From positions 62,001 to 126,000 of the forward strand of contig NZ_BDDS01000003.1 in NCBI RefSeq assembly GCF_001653135.1: a stretch of 64,000 nt of DNA, given 5' to 3'. A program made the translations under genes and the position numbers. The stretch comes from Pseudoalteromonas neustonica (lineage in GTDB: Bacteria; Pseudomonadota; Gammaproteobacteria; Enterobacterales; Alteromonadaceae). Shown piece after piece: positions 9,570 through 17,951 of the stretch (the first letter of the stretch is position 1; each line of letters starts with the position of its first letter). Under the pieces are notes generated by a model, which saw only the letters and a program-made list of their open reading frames with translations, did no database searches and was not told the origin of the DNA.

Positions 9570-10874
9570 ATGATAACCACACATCCTAAAATAGTGATCA
9601 TCGGTGGCGGCGCAGGTGGCTTAGAACTGGCAACACAATTAGGGCATAAATTAGGAAAGAGAAAACACGCAGATATTTTACTCATTGATAAAAACCGCAC
9701 TCATATTTGGAAGCCGTTACTTCACGAAGTAGCAACAGGCTCTATTGATGCCGATTTAGACGGCGTTGTTTACTCAGCGCATGCAGCTAAACACCACTAC
9801 AATTTTCAACTTGGCACCTTTTGCAACCTCGATAATACGCAAAAAACTATTACTCTGAGCCCATTAAATGATGAGCTTGGTCATCAAATACTTCCCCAGC
9901 GCATAGTGCATTATGACTACCTAGTGATCGCCATTGGCAGCGTAAGTAACGACTTCAACACGCCAGGTATTAAAGAGCACTGCTTTTATCTTGATTCAAA
10001 CCAACAAGCTGAACGCTTTCAACATGCATTACTGGATAACTTTACTCGCTTACACCAAGACGACGACCCACAACATGCTTTAAATATTGCCATTGTTGGT
10101 GGTGGTGCTACGGGGGTTGAGTTAAGTGCTGAGCTTTACCATGTCTCTGATTTATTAAAAATCTATGGCTTGACGAATATGTCGGCTAAACGTTTGCATA
10201 TTCATTTAATTGAAGCGGGACCACGTATTCTACCCGCATTATCCGAGCGTATTGCCAGCGCGGCTAAGCGAGAGCTATTAAAGCTCGGTGTAACTGTGCG
10301 CGAAAATACGCAAGTTAAGCAAGCAATTGAGCATGGTTTTATTACCCAAGATGATGAACAGATTAATGCTGATATCATGCTCTGGGCCGCAGGTGTAAAA
10401 GCACCTGACTTTGTTAAAGAGATCGACATTTTTGAGCTAACCCGCAATAATCAAATTAAAGTGAACGATTATCTACAAAGTAACAATGATGAATTTATCT
10501 ATGTGTTAGGTGACTGTTGTGCATTTACACAACCTGATGGCAGCTTAGTCCCACCACGTGCGCAATCTGCTCATCAAATGGCGCAATGTATTGAAAAAAA
10601 CCTTATTGCAACTTTGCGCCAGCAGCCATTAAATAGTTTTAAATACAGCGATCATGGCTCGCTGGTTAACCTATCTCGCTACAGCACAGTAGGCAGTTTA
10701 ATGGGTAATCTCACCAGTAACAGCTTTTTTATCGAAGGTAAAATAGCCCGTTTTATGTATATTTCACTGTACCGAATGCACCAACGCGCGATTCATGGCA
10801 GCGCGAAAACATTTGCACTGTGGATAAGCGAAAAAGTGCTGAGAGTTGTTCGTCCAAAAATGAAGTTGCACTAA
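9570..10874 (+). CDS. ndh: Type II NADH:quinone oxidoreductase
   Basis: This 434-residue flavoprotein oxidises NADH and reduces quinone at the inner face of the membrane without pumping protons. It aligns with E. coli Ndh along its whole length. The FAD-binding GxGxxG is VIIGGGAGGLELATQLGHKLG, followed by HIWKPLLHEVATGSID. The NADH-binding motif is IAIVGGGATGVELSAEL, and the C-terminus is SLMGNLTSNSFFIEGKIARFMYISLYRMHQ with a final RPKMKLH. The start ATG follows GAGGGCAACGTA. It stands alone and is followed by a 12-bp perfect hairpin. Confidence 0.96.
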   Translation: MITTHPKIVIIGGGAGGLELATQLGHKLGKRKHADILLIDKNRTHIWKPLLHEVATGSIDADLDGVVYSAHAAKHHYNFQLGTFCNLDNTQKTITLSPLNDELGHQILPQRIVHYDYLVIAIGSVSNDFNTPGIKEHCFYLDSNQQAERFQHALLDNFTRLHQDDDPQHALNIAIVGGGATGVELSAELYHVSDLLKIYGLTNMSAKRLHIHLIEAGPRILPALSERIASAAKRELLKLGVTVRENTQVKQAIEHGFITQDDEQINADIMLWAAGVKAPDFVKEIDIFELTRNNQIKVNDYLQSNNDEFIYVLGDCCAFTQPDGSLVPPRAQSAHQMAQCIEKNLIATLRQQPLNSFKYSDHGSLVNLSRYSTVGSLMGNLTSNSFFIEGKIARFMYISLYRMHQRAIHGSAKTFALWISEKVLRVVRPKMKLH

Positions 10875-10878
10875 AGTT

Positions 10879-10908
10879 AACCCGGTGAACTTTAATGTTC
10901 ACCGGGTT
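10879..10908 (+). terminator. Hairpin, probable terminator of ndh
   Basis: A perfect 12-bp stem (10879-10890 with 10897-10908) has a 6-nt loop and starts 4 bases after the ndh stop. It lacks a strong T run, so termination efficiency is uncertain. Confidence 0.65.
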
Positions 10909-11153
10909 ATCATACTAATCTGCATAAATATTTGAACAATTTAACGAATTAAATTGACCCCATATCTACGCGGATTGGTATCACTGTATACTTTCGATCG
11001 TGATTTTTTATTTTGCATATCTGCGAAAGCGCCTTGTTATTACAAGCGGTGTCTTTAGCTAAAGTTGTTAGACAAAATAATTTAGCAATAACTGTCTTCA
11101 ATTTTTAATATTTGCTGTGTAAAGTAAGATAAACCACATAAAGGAATGATGCT

Positions 11154-12659
11154 ATGGCGCCCAAAACGCTGATTTTCAATTTTGATGGCACGGGAAGTGA
11201 GCCTCGTGATGCAGAGCAATTTAGCTCTGATCACTTTAAAGAAGATGCCAGCATCTCTAATATCCTCAAACTGCATTTATTGTTAGGCGGTACGCTAAAC
11301 ACTGAAAAAGCGGTGAAATTCGAATCACAACATAGTTTTTATTATCAAGGCATTGGCACTAAAGGCAGCAGGCTAAAGCGCGTTCTAAACCAAACATTTG
11401 CCCCGCGAGATGACGATGTAGCCAGTATTTTAAATCATGCGATAAGCGATTTTAAAAAATATTATGTTGGCGGTGACACCGTTTTATTAACTGGTTTTAG
11501 TCGTGGCGCTGCCTTAGCTCGGCGCTTTGCTAAATGCTTAGAAGCTTTGATCACACATCATGTTTATTTATGTGTATTTGATACTGTTGCTTCCATTGGG
11601 TTATCTAAAGTCACCAAAGCAACACGAGGTGCTGAACACGTTATTTTTGAAAACCACACCTTAGCAAATAATATTACGCAAGCACTGCATTGTGTTGCGC
11701 TGGACGAGAAACGTCGTGCTTTTGAGCCCACTTTAATCAATTATCAGCAAAACGTACAAGAAGTGTGGTTTGCAGGTGCGCATTCTGATATTGGCGGCGG
11801 CTATTATCGTGATGGATTGGCTGATATTTGTTTGCGCTTTGCGATAGAGTGGCTCTTAGAACAACCCCTTTCATTGCATTTTTTAACCAGCCAAGCTATT
11901 GACTACCAATCATTATTTGCCCAAGGTCAACATGCTTTAATTGCACAAGATGACATGACTGTTACCCCAGACCCTTTTGCATTAAGCCACCAGCAAAATT
12001 ACTTTTGGTTTAACCCCTTCTTTAAATTAGTTGATCGTGAATGCATAGTGCTGGTAAATGATGAAAAAAGTGAATTATTACCTCATGTTCATCATAGTGT
12101 TGCTAAACGTATTCATCATTTAACTAGCTATCGCCCTGAGTCACTCAAAAGCTTACCGTATCAATTGCTATATGCAGATCAACGTACACTTAACTTTATT
12201 GGTTTCAGGGATCATATTGCACTGGTTAATCAAAATATGACGGTACTACAAATTGGTCAACACCTTGATGTGATGATTTATGCCGCAGAGCAATATAACG
12301 CCACAGGGCTAATGCTCGAACAAGGTGCAACCTATCGTTTTCAAGCCTACCCTGAGCAACAATGGTATGACGACGGCATTAAGTGTGGCCCTCAAGGCTG
12401 GCATCGAGATGGTGTTAGATTAGGTGTAAAAGAAGTATCGATGGCGATATTAGAACCATTTCGTCGCTTAGCGAGTGCACAATGGTTTGCATTAATTGGC
12501 GCGATTAATTATACAGATGATGATGTGTTTGAAATATCCGCAGGCGGCGAATTTAAAATGACTAAATCAGGCGAGTTCACGCCATTTGCAAATGATTTAA
12601 TGCGCTTTTATGGTGCTAATGCGGGGCATATTAGGCTTAATGTGACGCGCTTAGGTTGA
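11154..12659 (+). CDS. DUF2235 alpha/beta-hydrolase with a C-terminal LecA-like domain
   Basis: This 501-residue protein carries the DUF2235 hydrolase core that is also found in type VI lipase effectors (Tle1 group). It has FDGTG at residues 10-14, the nucleophile elbow GFSRGAALAR (Ser116), FDTV at 142-145 and HSDIGGGY (His210, Asp212). About 120 C-terminal residues have a pattern like the PA-IL/LecA galactose lectins: YDDGIKCGPQGWHRDG, then WFALIGAI, and finally FANDLMRFYGANAGHIRLNV. That pattern implies a sugar-binding or membrane-targeting tail. The domain call is by eye. No VgrG, PAAR, immunity gene or signal peptide is nearby, so an effector role is not supported by context. The ATG follows AAGGAATGATGCT. 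Confidence 0.8.
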   Translation: MAPKTLIFNFDGTGSEPRDAEQFSSDHFKEDASISNILKLHLLLGGTLNTEKAVKFESQHSFYYQGIGTKGSRLKRVLNQTFAPRDDDVASILNHAISDFKKYYVGGDTVLLTGFSRGAALARRFAKCLEALITHHVYLCVFDTVASIGLSKVTKATRGAEHVIFENHTLANNITQALHCVALDEKRRAFEPTLINYQQNVQEVWFAGAHSDIGGGYYRDGLADICLRFAIEWLLEQPLSLHFLTSQAIDYQSLFAQGQHALIAQDDMTVTPDPFALSHQQNYFWFNPFFKLVDRECIVLVNDEKSELLPHVHHSVAKRIHHLTSYRPESLKSLPYQLLYADQRTLNFIGFRDHIALVNQNMTVLQIGQHLDVMIYAAEQYNATGLMLEQGATYRFQAYPEQQWYDDGIKCGPQGWHRDGVRLGVKEVSMAILEPFRRLASAQWFALIGAINYTDDDVFEISAGGEFKMTKSGEFTPFANDLMRFYGANAGHIRLNVTRLG

Positions 12660-13433
12660 GTTACCCAAAAATGGTCTTGATTGGGTATAACTCTCGATAA
12701 TTTGCTTTATTGCTGCTTGGTTATTGCTGATAGCAATATTTATTTTTTTTAGCTCAAGATGAGACAGGCTTTTACGACTTAACATAAAATGTATGGGATT
12801 ATCATGCACAACATGAGGGTGAAGTGTCACACCCGCTATTTTCTCTTGTTTAATTAAATACAGACCAGAGGTCTCATCATCAATCATAAAATCAACTCTT
12901 TTTGCTTTGAGCATATAAAGGCGTTGTTTAATCATTGGCACGCGCACTATCAACTCTTTAAACTGCTCCTGACTGCTGAGTGATTCAAACTCTTTCCCGT
13001 AATACCCTCCGTTGTTTACCACGAAGGTTTGTCGTAAATTCATTAAGCTCTGTAGGTTGTGATTAAATAACTTAGCGTCTTCATACCAAAAAAGACGCAT
13101 CCTTTCACGCCTATAAGGAATAGAAAAATAACTATATTGCGCCCTTTGATGACTAAAGCTTGCTGCAGGTACTAAATCGACATGCCCCTTTTTCAATTCT
13201 ACCAACCCTCGAATTGAAGAGGGTAGAACTACAAATTCACTGCAAAACCCCGCTTTATTTAATATAAGACGAGTTACTTCAATATCTATTCCTGATAACG
13301 TTTGCTCTCCTTCAAAGTAAAATGGCGGCCAAGGTTGCCCTAACCCTATTTTCATAGTTCTTTCACATGCAATACTGACTTGCGCAATCAAAGCGAACAG
13401 AATAAAAATATATTTGATAGGTGGCATACTCAT
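12651..13433 (-). CDS. Periplasmic solute-binding protein of the SBP_bac_3 family
   Basis: This 260-residue exported protein has the signal peptide IKYIFILFALIAQVSIAC and a two-lobed periplasmic binding fold. The N-terminal block is MKIGLGQPWPPFYFEGEQTLSGIDIEVTRLIL and the centre has GLVELKKGHVDLVPAASFS. Stand-alone SBP_bac_3 proteins bind amino acids or similar small molecules; no ABC permease is adjacent. It overlaps the convergent DUF2235 gene by 9 bases. A second member of the family is at 52542. The two could be sensors or scavengers, but the ligand is unknown. Confidence 0.85.
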   Translation of the reverse strand: MSMPPIKYIFILFALIAQVSIACERTMKIGLGQPWPPFYFEGEQTLSGIDIEVTRLILNKAGFCSEFVVLPSSIRGLVELKKGHVDLVPAASFSHQRAQYSYFSIPYRRERMRLFWYEDAKLFNHNLQSLMNLRQTFVVNNGGYYGKEFESLSSQEQFKELIVRVPMIKQRLYMLKAKRVDFMIDDETSGLYLIKQEKIAGVTLHPHVVHDNPIHFMLSRKSLSHLELKKINIAISNNQAAIKQIIESYTQSRPFLGNST

Positions 13434-13480
13434 TTTAAAACTCGTTAACTATTAGTATGGAGTATTAGAATGAAAACACA

Positions 13481-13510
13481 AAAAAAAGCAGCTCAGAAGC
13501 TGCTTTAAAA
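13481..13510 (-). terminator. Rho-independent terminator of the chitin operon
   Basis: On the minus strand a 9-bp stem (AAAGCAGCT and AGCTGCTTT, 4-nt loop) is followed by a run of seven or more T. It begins about 55 bases after the ChiA-type chitinase stop and ends the minus-strand operon. Confidence 0.85.
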
Positions 13511-13563
13511 GGTATTTTTCACATTAATTAATCACCCAAGAGTAGGCTTGGGTGAAGTATTAA

Positions 13564-16203
13564 TTAAAGTGATTTCCATACGTTTGCTTTGCCTGGCTCT
13601 TGTCCTTGAGTCCACCACTTAGCTTGGTATTTACCACCATTGTGAGAAACTTGGTCACCACTGTTATAAACAGCTGATGATTGCCAAATTACATTACCGC
13701 CACCATCAACTGGTTTTGTAGTTGCTTCCCAAACGCCACCTAAATCAGGACGGTTACCTTGAGTCCACCATTTAGCTTTGTATGTTACGCCGTTAAATAC
13801 AACAGTATCACCACCTGTGTATACTTTACTCGCATCCCACGTGTCACCTGGAGGAGTTGTGGTGTCTTTGTTAGTCACTGTTACGGTAAAGCTGCGTGTT
13901 GTTGCAACTTGGCCATCACTTACTGAAACTGAAACAGTTAAGTTTGTGTCGGCGTCAACTGCACCAGCTGTAAGGCTTACATTTGCGCCATTACCTACAA
14001 GTGTTAAACCAGCAGGTACATTCCAGTCATAAGTAAGTGCATCATTTTGTGCATCCGTTGCTACAACAGCTACTGCTGCAGAAGCACCTTCTTCAACTGT
14101 AATGTTGGCAATTGCATCTACAACAGGAGCGGTGTTGTCGCCACCCGTTACTGGTGCTATAACGTTAACAACTACATCTTTACTTACTGTAGCTTTACCA
14201 TCTGATACGCTTACAGTTGCAGTAAACTGGCTATCTTGCGTTACGTTTGGTGCAGTGATTGCAAGTGTGCTTGTTGAAGTACCTGTTACAGTAAGTTCAG
14301 CAGAAGCAACCCAAGAGTATGTAAGTGTATCGTTATCTGCATCGGTTGCTGTTGCGCTAACAGATACTGACTCACCCGCATTGACTGTTACAGCGTTTGT
14401 TACAGATAGCACAGGTTTTTTATTAATTGGTGCAACAACACCACCTAAGCCATCATGCATTGCATTAAGAATATCGCCGTTATCTGCATCAATTTCCCAT
14501 GCAAATAGGCCACCTAGGTTATATTGATTTACATATTGACCTTTAGCAATCACTGAACGAGGGCTATCATAAGTGATTAGTTTACCCGTTGAGCGGTTCC
14601 ATACATATGCCGCCTCAGCTTGTTCGTCATAACCAACTTCAAAGCCATTTACACCATTACCTGATGCGCCAACCATATATGCTTGAATGCCTTTATAATC
14701 AATAACGCCTGCTTCCCACACACCTTGCGCTTTAGTGCCGGTAAGCTTGCCATTACCTGGCGCTGTCATTGGGTTATTTGCAATTGTAGCGTTACCCGGT
14801 GTTACACCTTCCCAACCACGGCCATACATTGCAGTACCTACAACGATTTTCTTAGATGGTACATTTTGCGCAAGTAATAGCTGCACTGCGTTATCAATTG
14901 TATAAGCAGGGCCTTTACGTGGTTCGCCATTTTCATCAACACCTGTGCCATTACATTCGCCAGCACTGATGTGCTCACCACAGTAAATACCTGTTTGATG
15001 ACCTGTTACATTATTCCAACCACCAAAGAAGTCATAAGTCATCGCAAAGATGTAATCCATATACTGACTTGCTGCTTGGTAATCAACGTCTTGTATTTTG
15101 TCATAGCCGGTACCAATTGCAGAGCTTAGCTCATAAGTACGACCTGTTTCAGCTTCTAGCCTATCTAGCATCTCACGTAATTCTTTCATTAACGCAACAT
15201 AAGCAGGACCATCTTTTACAGGGTCACCTAGATTTGGATTAGGGCCATCACCACCTGGGAATTCCCAGTCAATATCAATACCATCATAGAATTTCCATGT
15301 TCTTAAAAACTCCTCCATTGATGCTACAAACGTGTCACGGTTTGCTTTTTCAGTAAACGAGAAAAACGGGTCAGATAATGTCCAGCCGCCTACTGATGGT
15401 AAGATTTTAAGATCAGGGTAACGTTGCTTAAGTGCCATTAACTGTGAATAAGTACCACGAATTGGATCTTTTGCATCAACACCTGGAAGTGCTTTTTGTA
15501 CTGCTGCCCATGGATCATGGATAACGACTTCAAAGTCGCTAGAACCCGCACATGCTTTTTCTAGTGCACGCCAGCTGTTACCGTTTTCGATTTCTTTTAA
15601 TGATTCATTAGGGCCACAAATTGGAATGAAACCGTACAATAAATGCGATAAATTTTGCGCTGGAATATTTGATACATCGTAATCACGACCATAAATACCC
15701 CACTCAACAAAGTAAGCACCCGTCACTAAACCTTGTTTAGTACCGATGTTACGGTTGTTAGGGTTAACATCCATAGGTAGTGGTGCTAAATGGCCACCGT
15801 CTGTATCAGCAATTACAATTGGTTTACCTGCGCTGCGTGCACATGTTGCGCCAGCTTCACATAATTCAATATAAAGCGTATGACGACCAGATTTATCATA
15901 CGGGAAGCTAATTGTGCCGCTTTTTGTGCCTGCAGGTAAAGCGCCCTCATTTACAAGCATGTCATCAAAGTACACTTTATAGCTATCGCCACCAGTACCA
16001 CTCCATGCATTCCACTGTAAGTTGATGTTAACAGTGTCAACACGCTTGACCAGTTGCTTATAAGAGCCATTACTTTCAAGGTCTACTTCAACAAAAGAAT
16101 ACTGTTGAGGTTCCCAATTTAAGCTAGGTGTTGATGGCGCAGCTGTAGCCGTACCTGCGAATAATGCAACACCAATGGCTGCTGTTAAATGTTTAATATT
16201 CAT
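13564..16203 (-). CDS. chiA: Secreted GH18 chitinase, ChiA type, with two chitin-binding domains
   Basis: This 879-residue enzyme hydrolyses beta-1,4 links in chitin outside the cell. In order it has a signal peptide (to about residue 22), a ChiA N-terminal Ig-like domain (about 25-135), a GH18 barrel (about 160-590) with DGIDIDWEF (catalytic Glu314) and the SVGGW strand, two PKD/cadherin-like spacer domains (about 595-690 and 695-780), and two CBM5/12 modules marked by YKAKWWTQG and YQAKWWTQG. The layout resembles ChiA of Serratia and of Alteromonas O-7. AAGAGAGAAAT precedes the ATG. It is the last gene of a three-gene operon, 66 bases after the LPMO gene. Confidence 0.96.
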   Translation of the reverse strand: MNIKHLTAAIGVALFAGTATAAPSTPSLNWEPQQYSFVEVDLESNGSYKQLVKRVDTVNINLQWNAWSGTGGDSYKVYFDDMLVNEGALPAGTKSGTISFPYDKSGRHTLYIELCEAGATCARSAGKPIVIADTDGGHLAPLPMDVNPNNRNIGTKQGLVTGAYFVEWGIYGRDYDVSNIPAQNLSHLLYGFIPICGPNESLKEIENGNSWRALEKACAGSSDFEVVIHDPWAAVQKALPGVDAKDPIRGTYSQLMALKQRYPDLKILPSVGGWTLSDPFFSFTEKANRDTFVASMEEFLRTWKFYDGIDIDWEFPGGDGPNPNLGDPVKDGPAYVALMKELREMLDRLEAETGRTYELSSAIGTGYDKIQDVDYQAASQYMDYIFAMTYDFFGGWNNVTGHQTGIYCGEHISAGECNGTGVDENGEPRKGPAYTIDNAVQLLLAQNVPSKKIVVGTAMYGRGWEGVTPGNATIANNPMTAPGNGKLTGTKAQGVWEAGVIDYKGIQAYMVGASGNGVNGFEVGYDEQAEAAYVWNRSTGKLITYDSPRSVIAKGQYVNQYNLGGLFAWEIDADNGDILNAMHDGLGGVVAPINKKPVLSVTNAVTVNAGESVSVSATATDADNDTLTYSWVASAELTVTGTSTSTLAITAPNVTQDSQFTATVSVSDGKATVSKDVVVNVIAPVTGGDNTAPVVDAIANITVEEGASAAVAVVATDAQNDALTYDWNVPAGLTLVGNGANVSLTAGAVDADTNLTVSVSVSDGQVATTRSFTVTVTNKDTTTPPGDTWDASKVYTGGDTVVFNGVTYKAKWWTQGNRPDLGGVWEATTKPVDGGGNVIWQSSAVYNSGDQVSHNGGKYQAKWWTQGQEPGKANVWKSL

Positions 16204-16269
16204 ATTTCTCTCTTATCCATGTTTTAATTATTGGGTAATAAGTTTGAACTACAAAACTTAGTAATAAAG

Positions 16270-17883
16270 TTATAGTTTTTTCCATACACTGGCTTGTCCA
16301 GGAGTATCACCTCGAGTCCACCATTTAGCGCTATAGCGCTGTCCTTGATACGTTACTTCTGCGCCACCTTGATAGGCTTTTCCTGCATTCCAATCTGTAC
16401 TTGTGCCCGGATTAGATGCTGCCTTCCACGCATTTGAACTATCTGGCTGTTGCCCTTGATTCCACCATTTAGCTGTATACACAACGCCTTGGAAGGACGC
16501 CTTATCGCCAGCTTGATATGTCGCTGAGCTATCCCAAGCAGGTACTGTTGGATCAACTGGGTCGACAGGATCAACAACTGTTATGTCGTTAACTGTCACT
16601 TTAAACCGAGTTTGTGTAGTAAGTTCACCATCCGATACAGACACTGATACCGTATAATCGGTATTAGCTGTTACTTCTGGTGCACTAAGTTCAATATTTG
16701 CATCGCCACCTGTAAAGCTCAGCGGTGCAGGTACTGACCAGTTATAAGTCAACACACTTTGCTCATCATCAAATGCGTGTAAGTGCACTTTTGTTGTGGT
16801 GTTTTCGTCAACGACTAAATCAGCAGGTGTATGAACAATAGGCGCTGTATTAGCTGGTGCACCTTGCACACTTAGCGCGTAGGTATAATTAGCATTGCTG
16901 CTATAAACTTGGTTAATCAAAGTGTCGGCGTCATTAAATACAACATCGCCAGCTTGGTTTTGCACACCGATTTGTACTAAATGTGCATAATCAAGATTTA
17001 GCTGTGTTGCAAGTGCTTGTTGCCAATTTGATTGGTTTTGCGTAGTCACTTTTAGTTGTTGATTAATAACCTCTTGGCCATTTTCATCAAACAAACGTGC
17101 CCATACGGTATCACCCGCGATTGCGTTTTGCCCTTGACGAACAAAGTAACCAACGCTGGTCCATACACTTGGATCTGTTGGAGTTGCGTCATTTACTATA
17201 TTGATATCGCTACAGTTATAAAAACCTTCGCCAACTACATCATTACGCTGCCAACGGCTATACAAAATCGCATCACCGCTACGATCTTGCGGGATCGCAA
17301 CGTTCATTTCGTAATAACGCTTACCATCTGGATCTTTAACAAAATCAATATTAGCGTGCTCTTGCACTAGCTCTAAATCAGCCCATGTCAATACATCAGT
17401 TGCTGCATTAAAGCTTGGTTTAGTTAAATAAAATTGCCAAAAACTCGGATTGTGGGGCGTTGCAGCAAGGTAACGAATTTGGATTTCACCATTAGCATTT
17501 GGCACCACATCACTGCGCTGCCAATGAGGCGATGGTAAATCCATACCGCGTTTTGCATTATCACCACCGGCACATAGCAACCCATTTGGTACCTTAGCTT
17601 CTACGGCTGCTTGATTTAGGTAATCAGGCGTATTTACAGAAAATTCAATATCTTGAACGAACTGCACTGTACCTGATTCTAAAAAGGCAGCACGACACGC
17701 TAGATTTGGAATATTGCTACCATCTGTTGGCCACCAATAACCTGCATCTGCCTGACAAAATGCTTGGCGAGCTTTAGGGGTATCCATATACCCATGCGCA
17801 CTCACCTGTGCTGGCATTAATGTAAGTAATAAACCACTTGCTATTGCACTTAGTGATAATGTTTTAAATTTAATTGATGTCAT
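16270..17883 (-). CDS. Secreted AA10 lytic polysaccharide monooxygenase (chitin-active)
   Basis: This 537-residue copper enzyme cleaves crystalline chitin oxidatively and opens it for chitinases. The signal peptide ends in SAQVSA-like sequence just before His30 (HGYMDTPKARQAFC), so mature protein would start with the histidine of the copper brace. The second brace histidine is in ATPHNPSFWQFYL. Downstream are a GbpA-like middle domain, a PKD-like domain (NTAPIVHTPADLVVDEN), and two CBM5/12 modules (AKWWNQGQQP and AKWWTRGDTP). The ATG at 17883 has AAAGGA seven bases before it; a longer frame begins at a TTG and was rejected. It is the middle gene of the chitin operon. Confidence 0.95.
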   Translation of the reverse strand: MTSIKFKTLSLSAIASGLLLTLMPAQVSAHGYMDTPKARQAFCQADAGYWWPTDGSNIPNLACRAAFLESGTVQFVQDIEFSVNTPDYLNQAAVEAKVPNGLLCAGGDNAKRGMDLPSPHWQRSDVVPNANGEIQIRYLAATPHNPSFWQFYLTKPSFNAATDVLTWADLELVQEHANIDFVKDPDGKRYYEMNVAIPQDRSGDAILYSRWQRNDVVGEGFYNCSDINIVNDATPTDPSVWTSVGYFVRQGQNAIAGDTVWARLFDENGQEVINQQLKVTTQNQSNWQQALATQLNLDYAHLVQIGVQNQAGDVVFNDADTLINQVYSSNANYTYALSVQGAPANTAPIVHTPADLVVDENTTTKVHLHAFDDEQSVLTYNWSVPAPLSFTGGDANIELSAPEVTANTDYTVSVSVSDGELTTQTRFKVTVNDITVVDPVDPVDPTVPAWDSSATYQAGDKASFQGVVYTAKWWNQGQQPDSSNAWKAASNPGTSTDWNAGKAYQGGAEVTYQGQRYSAKWWTRGDTPGQASVWKKL

Positions 17884-17951
17884 TGCTCTGTCCTTTAAAA
17901 GACTCAATGTTGGGGCAAGTAATTACCTACCCCTTATTGTTTTATTATTAC

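Noticed and set aside
11154..12659. Type VI secretion effector
   Set aside because: The DUF2235 core allows it, but there is no VgrG, PAAR, adaptor or immunity gene nearby, so it is reported only as a hydrolase with a lectin-like tail.
14102..14527. A 141-codon plus-strand frame opposite chiA
   Set aside because: It lies fully inside the well-supported chitinase, has a Val/Thr-rich composition from the antisense of spacer domains, and no ribosome site or family.
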